Positions 8,809-16,428 of a stretch of 64,000 nt of DNA are shown here, one piece after another. The translations under genes were made by a program, and so were the position numbers. Under the pieces are notes generated by a model. That model did not search any database, was not told the DNA's origin, and saw only the letters and a program-made list of their open reading frames with translations. The number at the start of each line of letters is the position of its first letter. Within the stretch, counting starts at the first letter, position 1. Source of the DNA: CBDCWQ01 sp965223435 (lineage in GTDB: Bacteria; Myxococcota; Kuafuiibacteriia; Kuafuiibacteriales; Kuafuiibacteriaceae); NCBI GenBank assembly GCA_965223435.1, contig CBDCWQ010000023.1, positions 248,001-312,000 on the forward strand, read 5' to 3'.

Positions 8809-9564
8809 GCCGGTGCCGGAGTGGAAATATTTTCCGGTCTGACCTTCAAGCTCGGGTGCGCTTGCCAAATAGATGGACATTTTTGCGCCTTGAGTCGGGG
8901 TGTCGTGCTTGAGCTTGTTTAAAAAGCCTAGGCGGCGAGGGCGAGCCATGTAGTCACATAGAAGGTTTGTGGCGACGACGCCTGGGTGGAGGCAGTTGAC
9001 CGTCACGCCCGTATCCTGCAGTCGACGCGCCAATTCGTAAGTAAAAAGAACGTTGGCCAGCTTGGACTGGTAGTAAGCACGTAGTGGCGTGTACCCGGTG
9101 ACAAGTTGGGGGTTTTCGAAGTCGATATGGCCACTGCTGTGCACCTGAGAGGCTACATTGACAATGCGGGCTGGGGCGCTTTGCTCGAACTTGTCCAAAA
9201 GAAGATTGGTGAGGAGGAAAGGCGCCAGATGATTGACCGCGAATTGGATTTCGATTCCGTCGGTGGTTGTTTTTCGTTCTTGGTTGATGACGGCCGCGTT
9301 GTTGATCAACACGTGCAGGTTGGGATAGGTGCTGATCAGTCGGTCAGCGAGGGCGCGCACCGAGCGTTGTGAAGACAGATCGGCAATGACCAGATCGACT
9401 TTTTGGTTGCGGCTGTTTTTTTTGATCTCGGCTTGGGCCTCGGCGCCGCGATGGTGGTTTCTGCATACCATCACCACGTGGGCGCCCAGTTTGGCTAGAC
9501 CCAGGGCTGTTTCTTTGCCGATACCGGCGTTGGCTCCGGTGACGATTGAGATCCGTCCGCGCAT
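8716..9564 (-). CDS. Short-chain dehydrogenase/reductase, retinol-dehydrogenase type
   Basis: A 282-residue classical SDR acting on a carbonyl or alcohol with NAD(P)H. It shows the Rossmann motif TGANAGIG (about 9-16), NNA (about 87-89), a Ser in the active-site region (VNIVNVAS-like stretch) and the YxxxK pair in YYQSKLAN. The sequence is closest in style to the retinol dehydrogenase/WWOX-like branch. I chose the ATG at 9564 because the duplicated 5' end at 9570-9644 starts at the equivalent ATG; a GTG at 9573 is also in frame. It lies 89 bases downstream of the formyltransferase-NRPS gene on the same strand and is probably co-transcribed with it, so it could tailor the product. Its 3' end is duplicated at 5506-5618 and its 5' end at 9597-9668. 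Confidence 0.85.
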   Translation of the reverse strand: MRGRISIVTGANAGIGKETALGLAKLGAHVVMVCRNHHRGAEAQAEIKKNSRNQKVDLVIADLSSQRSVRALADRLISTYPNLHVLINNAAVINQERKTTTDGIEIQFAVNHLAPFLLTNLLLDKFEQSAPARIVNVASQVHSSGHIDFENPQLVTGYTPLRAYYQSKLANVLFTYELARRLQDTGVTVNCLHPGVVATNLLCDYMARPRRLGFLNKLKHDTPTQGAKMSIYLASAPELEGQTGKYFHSGTGDSRSSPESYDEKVAQRLWELSEKLVHQDFH

Positions 9565-9569
9565 GAGTG

Positions 9570-9644
9570 TCACCTACGTCCTAGGGGCGTTGTACTGCCG
9601 ATGCCGGTGTTGGCTCCGTTGACGATTGAGATCTGTCTGTGCAT
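9570..9644 (-). pseudogene. Duplicated SDR 5' fragment
   Basis: A 24-codon frame reading MHRQISIVNGANTGIG, a degraded copy of the SDR N-terminus (MRGRISIVTGANAGIG). It arises from a tandem duplication with an 80-base period (9517-9588 against 9597-9668). It ends in TGA just inside the start region of the intact gene and cannot be functional as an SDR. Confidence 0.75.
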
Positions 9645-9653
9645 GGGTGTCAC

Positions 9654-12600
9654 CTACCTGCTAGGGCGGTTTCGCATGCGTCGGTTCATGAGCTTTTTTC
9701 GACGCGCTCCGCGCTGTGCACCTTGCTCCTTGGTTGCGCTGTCGGTATCGGGGGCTTCGAGGTGGTCTGCAAGGGACCGAATCGTGGGCAGCCGAAAAAG
9801 ATCGACCAGCGACAGTTCACGTTCCACAAACTTGCCCAACTCGCGATGGACTTGCACCGTGAGCAGCGAGTGGCCGCCGAGGTCAAAGAAGTTATCGTTA
9901 CGACCGACCTTGGGGACGTTGAGCACGCGCTGCCAGACGTCGGCGATTTTTTGCTCCAAGTCGTTGCTGGGGGCGGTGTAGTTGGCCGCAGCCTGGCCTA
10001 CGGCCTCGGGGGCTGGGAGGCTTTTGAGATCTATCTTGCGGTTGGGGGTGAGGGGAAAAGCGTCAAGAAAAACGAAATGGGCAGGCACCATAAATTCTGG
10101 CAGCTGGGTTCGCAAATGGACGCGGAGGGTGTTTGTTTGTGGGGGTGTTTCAGATCCAGCGATCAGATAGGCGACGAGCCGTTTGTCTCCGGGCACGTCC
10201 TCTCGGGCGACCACGATGGACTGTTTGATGTCAGGATGTTGGTCCAGTCGGTTCTCAATTTCACCGAGCTCGATGCGATAACCCCGAAGCTTGATCTGAC
10301 GGTCGAGGCGGCCGAGAAATTCGAGCTCACCCGAAGGAAGGTGGCGGACCAAGTCACCGGTGCGGTAAAGACGGCCTCCCGATCTTCCGATTGTGTCGGG
10401 CACGAAGCGCTTCAGAGTCAGCTCGGGCCGGTTGAGGTAACCGCGGGCCACACCACAGCCGCCGATCAGAAGTTCTCCGGCGTATCCAGGCGGTACGAGT
10501 TCGAGCTGTTTGTCGACCACGTAACACTGGGTGTTGGCGATGGGGCGGCCAATGGAAACAAGCTCTTCCAGTTGATTTAAGGAAAAGCTTGACGACCAGA
10601 TCGTGGTCTCGGTGGGGCCGTACATATTGACGACCTCTCCGCCAACTGCGTCTTTGAGGCTGGTTGCCAGTTTCATCGGGAGTGGTTCGCCGCCGACCAA
10701 CAAGGCCTTGAGCTGCCCAAGTGCTTGTATCCCATTTGGGCCCATCCAAATGAGGCGCGCCATGGATGCGGCGCACTGAAGGTGCGTGACTTGATGCCTT
10801 TCGATGAGCGCCGGAATAGAGTTGTCTCGCCTTGGGCTTGAAGCGACGTCATGGCATCTGGTTTTGAGTTCGTTCAGGTGCGGGAGGTTCTCCATTACGC
10901 GTTGAGACGGAACCCCAAAGTCAATTAAGCAGGCGATTTCGTCTACACCCATCTGGCATGCATCTTGGACCACCTTGAGGGCGGTTTCAGGCGTGCCAAA
11001 GAGGCCGCTGGTCTCAAAGTAGCGCTCGAAGGCGTGGTCTAAGAGCGCTTCGGTTTCCTCAGCGGTGAGGTCCTCGTTTTCGAAGTACTCCTTGGGGCTC
11101 ATTCCGGCCGCGCTGGTTTTTTGTTTAAAAGTCGGAAACGACCATGCGGCCTTTTTTACGAGGTCGAAGGCGCTTCTCAGGTAGCCTTTCATCGGGTCCC
11201 GTACGATTTCCTTGACCTGTTCGTCGTTGGTGCCGACCAACGTATGGAGCATGAGGCTTACGATGCCCTTGCCGGGGTGGCCTGCGTCTTTCCATGCTTT
11301 TCGGTAGGCCTGTATTTTTTCGCCCACCTCTTGCACACTTTGGCCCAACAAGTGCGTTAGGACGTTGGCGCCCAAGCTGCCCGCCTGTTGGAAAGTGGCA
11401 GGATTACCTGCGGTGGTGATCCAAGTCGGGAGCTCTGGTTGGATCGGTCTCGGCAGTATTTCGACCGCAACATCCATTTCTCGACCATCGCAAAAGGATA
11501 TGGCCTCTCCTCGCCACAGTCTTTGCACAACATCGATGTCTCGAAACATGGCCTCTTTGCGGTTTTGGTAGTTCTCTTTGCGGAGGATGAAGTCTCGAGG
11601 CTGCCAACCGGAGGCAAAAGCGATGCCCACGCGTCCCTTGGAGAGGTTGTCGACCAAGGCCCATTCTTCGGCCACCCGGACCGGATGGTGAAGAGGCAAT
11701 ACGCAGCTCCCCGCACGAATGGCAATCCGCTCGGTGACCGCCGCAATCGCTGCGCTGGCCACCGCGGGGTTGGGATAGAGGCCCCCAAAGGCATGAAAGT
11801 GGCGCTCTGGCGTCCAAATGGATGAGAAGCCGTTTTTGTCGCCGAATTTGGCACCCTCCATCAGGAGCCGATACTTGTCTTCTTTGTGTTCACCGGCATC
11901 GCTGGCAAAGTAAAAAAGCCCGAAGTCGAGAGCTCGGTCGACGTGTTGCCTCTTGGCGCCTCTAGGTGTCCTATGGTCTTCGCGGTAAAGGACCAGCTTG
12001 AACCCTCGGGTCAAAGGCCACAAGAGTTCGAGGACAGAAATGTCAAAGGACAAGCTGGTTACCGCAAGCCAGGTTCCTTGGTCTTTGTCCGGATGGGGAA
12101 CACGGTCGACCATTCCTGAGAAGAAATTTACGGCATTTCGGTGTTCTATTTGCACTCCCTTGGGTCTGCCGGTGGAGCCCGATGTATAGATCACGTAGGC
12201 CAAATCATTGGCCTTGGCCAGTTCTTCGGGCGGCGTTGTCGGCTGTTCAAGGATGCTTGTCCGGTGGGTGTCCACACAAAAGTAGGCTGAGGAGGCCTCT
12301 GGAAGTTTTTTCAAGAGCGTTTCGTCGGTGATCAAAACCGTAAGATCAGAGTCCTTGGCCATGTGGTGGATTCGGTCTTGGGGGTAGCTGGGATCTAGGG
12401 GGACGTATGCGCCTCCTGCTTTGAGCACGCCAATGAGCGAGGTCATCATGTCTATGCCGCGGTCGAGGTAAAGACCGCACAGCTTGCCAGGTCCCACGCC
12501 CAAGGCACGAAGCTTATGGGCGATTTGGTTTGTTTTTTCGTCAAGCGCCCGATATGTCAGCGTTTCTTCCTGAAAAACAAGCGCCACCTTGTCTGGCGTT

Positions 12601-14333
12601 CGTTGAACTTGCTCTGAAATCAGTCCGTGGATGGTGGCTTCTTGATCGAAGGACTTGGTGCTGTTGTTCCATTGCTCCAAAACTTGGACTTGCTCGGGGT
12701 CGGTGAGAATGGGCAGTTTTTGGAGTGGTTCTTTCGGGGTGCGAAACGCGGCCTGGGCAAAAATTTCGAATTGCTCTCGCATGCGGTTAACGGACTCGGT
12801 CAAGAGGCGCTTTTGGCAATGCAACAAACGAAAGTCCTTGCCGTCTTCAGAAAGGGACAACTGAAGGCAAGCTCCAGGATGGAGGCTTTGTGCATCGGGG
12901 TGGCTGGTCACCTCGACCACCACCGGAAACACCAGCCCGTCTTCGCCTCTTGCGCCCAGAGTTGGAAATCGGGTCAGAGTATCTCGTAAAAAGGTCCCCT
13001 TTTTCCTCGTTTTGGCCATCTGAGATGTTGCGTTTTGCAAGTATGTCTCTGTCGACTCCGATGGTTCCCAGGAAAAAAGCAAAGGAACCGTGTTCGCGAA
13101 CAGCCTTTGACACAGGCTCTTTTGGGGAAGGCTGTCCGCCACGCTGATGCCAAGGTCTATGTCTTTTCTCGCCGACAGCCGGCCCAAGAAGGTTGCAAAG
13201 AGCGCACCGACCGAATCCGCGTTGGGCGCGGATTCAAGGCGCCCCGTGGGGGAGGCGCTGTCTGAGGTCGCGAAACCGGGTCGAACCGGTACCAAGTTGC
13301 GCACGTCGATTGTCGAGGCGGCCGAGAGCGATTGAACCCAATAGGGTTCGTGGCGCACCGTTTTTTCGACGATGCCATCGATGAGTTCTTGCTCTTCATT
13401 GCTCAAGTTGTCGAGCGTGCCCCCCGGCTCAAAGTTTTCGGCCAAGTTCACCGAGGCCAGGAACGCGCTGGACAGGGTGTAGAGGTCCTGAAGCACGATG
13501 TCATTGGAAGTGGTTGCGACCTGAATGCTTTGTTCTTGGACATCGGTGATGGTACCGGGGGGTTTGGTGCTGGCCGTGGAGGTGAGCACGCTCTCTTTGA
13601 CACCCCACACTGCGTCTTTGAAGATGAGTTTTGGTGTGCCTATGGGATTGGGGTAGGGGCCAAAGTTGAGCGCTTGGATGAATGCGTGAAGTTTTTCTCC
13701 CGGCTGATCGAAGGACAAAAAGCAAGCGGCTTTAGGGCGCTTGAACATCGGGCAATAGGTCCGTGCGTTTTTATCTTGCTCGGTTGCCTCCACCCGGTTT
13801 TGTGAAATTTCGTCGATGAGTTCCGCGAAGGATTCCATACCGGCCCGAAAGCATTTTGTGTTGAGGGAAAAAGCGCTTTCACCCGGTTCGATTTCGAAGT
13901 GTCGCTGTTTGAGAAGGCGGCCTCGGTCGACTTCCTCGGTCATTTCGTGCCAGCTCACGCCGTGCGCGGGTTCTTGATTCATCAGCGCCCAGGTGGTGAC
14001 ATGGGTTCCCGCGTACCGAGGGAGGGGGCCGTCGTGAAAGTTCACAGCGCTGACGCGGGGGTGGCTGATGACTTCTTTGGGCAGGATCTTCAGGTTCACA
14101 ATGCTAAAGAGGTAGTCGCAGGGCGAAGCCGTGAGGAAATCGACAAAAGGCTCTTTGCTGTCCCGATAAGGAATGCCGTTGTTTTTGCACCAGTCGATGA
14201 TGTGGGGTTCCGAGGTGACGACCCCGAGGATCTTGTGGCCGCCTTTTTTGAGGCTTTCTCCACACTCCATGAGGAGTGTGCCTTCTCCTACGAGGTAAGC
14301 GCTGACCGACCCGGCTTGTTCACTTAGATTCAC
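9654..14333 (-). CDS. Formyltransferase-adenylation-luciferase-like monooxygenase-PCP synthetase
   Basis: A 1559-residue assembly-line starter module. Residues 1-250 are a formyltransferase with NFHDGPLPRYAG (98-109) and EVDRG, giving the N98/H100/D136 triad. Residues about 270-545 look like the C-terminal half of a condensation domain with no HHxxxDG. The adenylation domain spans about 560-1440: YVIYTSGSTGRPKG at 713, NMYGPTETT at 1236, YRTGDL at 1323, NRKIDLKSL at 1431. It is interrupted between motifs A4 and A5 by an FMN-dependent luciferase-like monooxygenase of the MupA/Atu3671 type (about 790-1165). A carrier domain follows (DNFFDLGGHSLL, phosphopantetheine Ser1489). Aligned to GrsA, the specificity code reads DILQLGMIWK, a glycine pattern. 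The GTG start at 14333 has a good AGGAGG. There is no thioesterase. Likely role: start synthesis with a formylated, oxidised glycine and pass it to the PKS. Confidence 0.9.
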   Translation of the reverse strand: MNLSEQAGSVSAYLVGEGTLLMECGESLKKGGHKILGVVTSEPHIIDWCKNNGIPYRDSKEPFVDFLTASPCDYLFSIVNLKILPKEVISHPRVSAVNFHDGPLPRYAGTHVTTWALMNQEPAHGVSWHEMTEEVDRGRLLKQRHFEIEPGESAFSLNTKCFRAGMESFAELIDEISQNRVEATEQDKNARTYCPMFKRPKAACFLSFDQPGEKLHAFIQALNFGPYPNPIGTPKLIFKDAVWGVKESVLTSTASTKPPGTITDVQEQSIQVATTSNDIVLQDLYTLSSAFLASVNLAENFEPGGTLDNLSNEEQELIDGIVEKTVRHEPYWVQSLSAASTIDVRNLVPVRPGFATSDSASPTGRLESAPNADSVGALFATFLGRLSARKDIDLGISVADSLPQKSLCQRLFANTVPLLFSWEPSESTETYLQNATSQMAKTRKKGTFLRDTLTRFPTLGARGEDGLVFPVVVEVTSHPDAQSLHPGACLQLSLSEDGKDFRLLHCQKRLLTESVNRMREQFEIFAQAAFRTPKEPLQKLPILTDPEQVQVLEQWNNSTKSFDQEATIHGLISEQVQRTPDKVALVFQEETLTYRALDEKTNQIAHKLRALGVGPGKLCGLYLDRGIDMMTSLIGVLKAGGAYVPLDPSYPQDRIHHMAKDSDLTVLITDETLLKKLPEASSAYFCVDTHRTSILEQPTTPPEELAKANDLAYVIYTSGSTGRPKGVQIEHRNAVNFFSGMVDRVPHPDKDQGTWLAVTSLSFDISVLELLWPLTRGFKLVLYREDHRTPRGAKRQHVDRALDFGLFYFASDAGEHKEDKYRLLMEGAKFGDKNGFSSIWTPERHFHAFGGLYPNPAVASAAIAAVTERIAIRAGSCVLPLHHPVRVAEEWALVDNLSKGRVGIAFASGWQPRDFILRKENYQNRKEAMFRDIDVVQRLWRGEAISFCDGREMDVAVEILPRPIQPELPTWITTAGNPATFQQAGSLGANVLTHLLGQSVQEVGEKIQAYRKAWKDAGHPGKGIVSLMLHTLVGTNDEQVKEIVRDPMKGYLRSAFDLVKKAAWSFPTFKQKTSAAGMSPKEYFENEDLTAEETEALLDHAFERYFETSGLFGTPETALKVVQDACQMGVDEIACLIDFGVPSQRVMENLPHLNELKTRCHDVASSPRRDNSIPALIERHQVTHLQCAASMARLIWMGPNGIQALGQLKALLVGGEPLPMKLATSLKDAVGGEVVNMYGPTETTIWSSSFSLNQLEELVSIGRPIANTQCYVVDKQLELVPPGYAGELLIGGCGVARGYLNRPELTLKRFVPDTIGRSGGRLYRTGDLVRHLPSGELEFLGRLDRQIKLRGYRIELGEIENRLDQHPDIKQSIVVAREDVPGDKRLVAYLIAGSETPPQTNTLRVHLRTQLPEFMVPAHFVFLDAFPLTPNRKIDLKSLPAPEAVGQAAANYTAPSNDLEQKIADVWQRVLNVPKVGRNDNFFDLGGHSLLTVQVHRELGKFVERELSLVDLFRLPTIRSLADHLEAPDTDSATKEQGAQRGARRKKLMNRRMRNRPSR

Positions 14334-14746
14334 GTGAGCCTCCTAGAGTTCTTTTACCAGAGGTTCAAGAACCATTCACTTGTGTTAAAATTTTGGCTCC
14401 GGTCTCGCTAAAGCGAAGGGGAAGCTGCGATCTCAGGATGCTGGCCGCGTCCGCCTGTGCCTGTTGTCTTGGGCATTTTTTTACAGGAATTCCCCGGTTT
14501 GATGGGCCATGGCTTCGTGGATGGGCGGCGGTGGCCGCTCTTTGGCCATTTTTGATGTCACAGATCGCCGGTGGTTGGCATTCATTCTACGGTGCACTTG
14601 ATAAGAGATCGGGTTACAATGTACCCCCTCGGCCGGGACCCCAGATCCTGGAGGGTTCTGCCTATTGCGGGCTTCGAGAAGCCGCCGCCCAGACGGATTC
14701 TGGGTTCCGGCTCTGTGATTCGTGGTTGACGGATGCGTAAGCTTTC
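14334..14746. other. Divergent intergenic region between synthetase and hydrolases
   Basis: A 413-base gap between the minus-strand formyltransferase synthetase and the plus-strand hydrolase pair; it should hold both promoters. AGGAGG for the synthetase lies at 14339-14344 (minus strand), five bases before its GTG. A small inverted repeat GGTTC-AA-GAACC near 14372-14383 could be an operator. I see no other gene and no clear sigma-70 boxes. Confidence 0.5.
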
Positions 14747-15535
14747 GTGACGAATACCAGTCCCGTGCATCCCTTTACGTTTGGTGCTTCGGATGAGCCG
14801 CTTTTTGGCCTGTATCAAGGCCCGGCCGGGCGGGCCCGAGCCCAAGGCATCGTGCTATGCCATCCGATGGGGCACGAATACATCCCGGCGTACGACGCCA
14901 TGAAGGAGCTGGCTCGTTTTTTGACTCAAGCTGGGTTTCACGTTCTGAGGTTCGACTACTACGGCTCCGGCGATTCCGCGGGTGAAACCGGAGACGGTGG
15001 GATCGAGGCATGGACCGCCAATGTCGAAGCGGCCATCGAAGAGCTCAAGGCAACCGCGCAGGTTAAGAAAGTCTCGCTCCTTGGGCTCCGACTCGGCGCT
15101 ACGTTGGCTCTCTTCGCGGCCAGGCGCCGAAAAGATGTGGATTCGGTGGTGATCTGGGAACCCATCGTTCGGGGAAAGGCGTATCTTGATGAGCTCCAGG
15201 CGTTGCGAGATGCCTATATTGCCCGAATTCTCCCCCGTCCTACCACCGCATTGAGACTGGGTGTGCCCCTCGATGTTCTTGGGTTTCCTATTTCTGATGC
15301 CCTGCGCATGGAGATTGAAGCGGTCGATCTGGAAGAGCTTCGTGAGGTGCCGAGGCGCGCTTTGTTGGTGGGTCAGCACGACCGACTGAAAAGCCACCTC
15401 CATGAACGGGGTTGTCAGGTCGAATCAGATCCCATTCACGAATTCAAAGTTTGGGAAAAGGGGGGCCTTTCGGGCGCTGTGATTCCCCTTAAAACGCTCC
15501 GAAAGATTGTCGGCTACATGGAAGGTGTGCGGTGA
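14747..15535 (+). CDS. Alpha/beta hydrolase-like protein lacking nucleophile Ser
   Basis: A 262-residue alpha/beta hydrolase-fold protein resembling the exosortase-A-associated hydrolase 2 family. Fold markers are GIVLCHPMGHEY (about 34-45) and LRFDYYGSGDS. At the nucleophile elbow, where GxSxG is expected, it reads GLRLG (113-117), so an Arg (115) replaces the Ser. It may therefore be a non-hydrolytic partner or use a different mechanism. It starts at GTG 14747, although a GTG six codons later is also possible. Its stop overlaps the next gene by four bases (GTGA), so the two are translationally coupled. Standing divergently inside the NRPS/PKS locus, the pair is the best candidate for product release or editing, since no thioesterase domain is present. 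Confidence 0.7.
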   Translation: MTNTSPVHPFTFGASDEPLFGLYQGPAGRARAQGIVLCHPMGHEYIPAYDAMKELARFLTQAGFHVLRFDYYGSGDSAGETGDGGIEAWTANVEAAIEELKATAQVKKVSLLGLRLGATLALFAARRRKDVDSVVIWEPIVRGKAYLDELQALRDAYIARILPRPTTALRLGVPLDVLGFPISDALRMEIEAVDLEELREVPRRALLVGQHDRLKSHLHERGCQVESDPIHEFKVWEKGGLSGAVIPLKTLRKIVGYMEGVR

Positions 15536-16407
15536 GACCGAAGACCATCTGCAAACCCGTGCTCCTTGGGGAACGGCAAGATCGGGTGGGGTTGCTCACC
15601 ATGCCCACACAGTCTCAGGACCACAACAAACCCGCCATTCTTCTTATGAATGCTGGCTTGGTGCACCGGGTGGGCCCGCAAAGACTGAACGTGAAAATTG
15701 CGCGGCGTTTGGCCGAGCTCGGCTTCACCTCGCTTCGCCATGACCTGGCGGGGTTTGGTGACAGCCCCGCACGTGCCGATGGTCTTCCGTTTGAGACTGC
15801 GGCGATGAAGGACAGTGCCGAAGCCATGGACTATCTGGCCCGCACGCGCGGCACGGAGCGTTTTATCCCGTTGGGGCTTTGCTCTGGAGCCGATCTTTCG
15901 TTGTCGCTGGCGGCCCAGGACTCACGGGTGTGTGGGGCGGTGCTTATCGACAGCTTCGCGTACACCACGTGGCTTCATTTTGTGCGTGGTTATGCCAAGC
16001 GAATGATGGATCGTGCTTCGTGGATCGGCTTGTTCACCGGTGAAAGCGAGCTGGTTCAGCAGCTGCGAAAGAAGATTGTAACCAAGCTTGGCTTAGAGGG
16101 CGCTGCCGCCGAAGAGGGCGCCGGAGCCACCGGTGCTCCAGAATGGATCATGCCGCCGAAAGACGAAATCATTCAGGAGGTCAAGCGCGCGATCGCCCAA
16201 AAAACATCTCTGTTTTTCATTTTTTCGGGGGGGCCTGCGTACGACAATTACCTCACGCATTTTTTCTTGCCCTATCGGCGTCTTCAGGCGGGGCCTCTTC
16301 TTTCGGTGCAGCGCTTTGGCGAAAGTGATCATACCTTCACTTTGGCGTACAACCAGAGCCAGCTGGTCGAATCGATTGCCTCCTGGGTACAGCGCATCGC
16401 CGTTTGA
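15532..16407 (+). CDS. Alpha/beta hydrolase with Cys at the nucleophile elbow
   Basis: A 291-residue alpha/beta hydrolase-fold protein translated from GTG 15532, overlapping the stop of the preceding gene. It shows LRHDLAGFGDS (about 68-78), an elbow reading GLCSG (115-119) with Cys117 in the place of the usual Ser, and a late His in FGESDHTF. A Cys nucleophile is known in some members of this fold, for example dienelactone-hydrolase types, so activity is possible. Residues about 175-200 form a Gly/Ala/Glu-rich linker. It ends 21 bases from the convergent stop of the NRPS gene. I infer a role in releasing or trimming the peptide-polyketide; it could equally hydrolyse an unrelated ester. Confidence 0.7.
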   Translation: MRPKTICKPVLLGERQDRVGLLTMPTQSQDHNKPAILLMNAGLVHRVGPQRLNVKIARRLAELGFTSLRHDLAGFGDSPARADGLPFETAAMKDSAEAMDYLARTRGTERFIPLGLCSGADLSLSLAAQDSRVCGAVLIDSFAYTTWLHFVRGYAKRMMDRASWIGLFTGESELVQQLRKKIVTKLGLEGAAAEEGAGATGAPEWIMPPKDEIIQEVKRAIAQKTSLFFIFSGGPAYDNYLTHFFLPYRRLQAGPLLSVQRFGESDHTFTLAYNQSQLVESIASWVQRIAV

Positions 16408-16428
16408 GGCCCGTTTGGCTCCGAGGGA

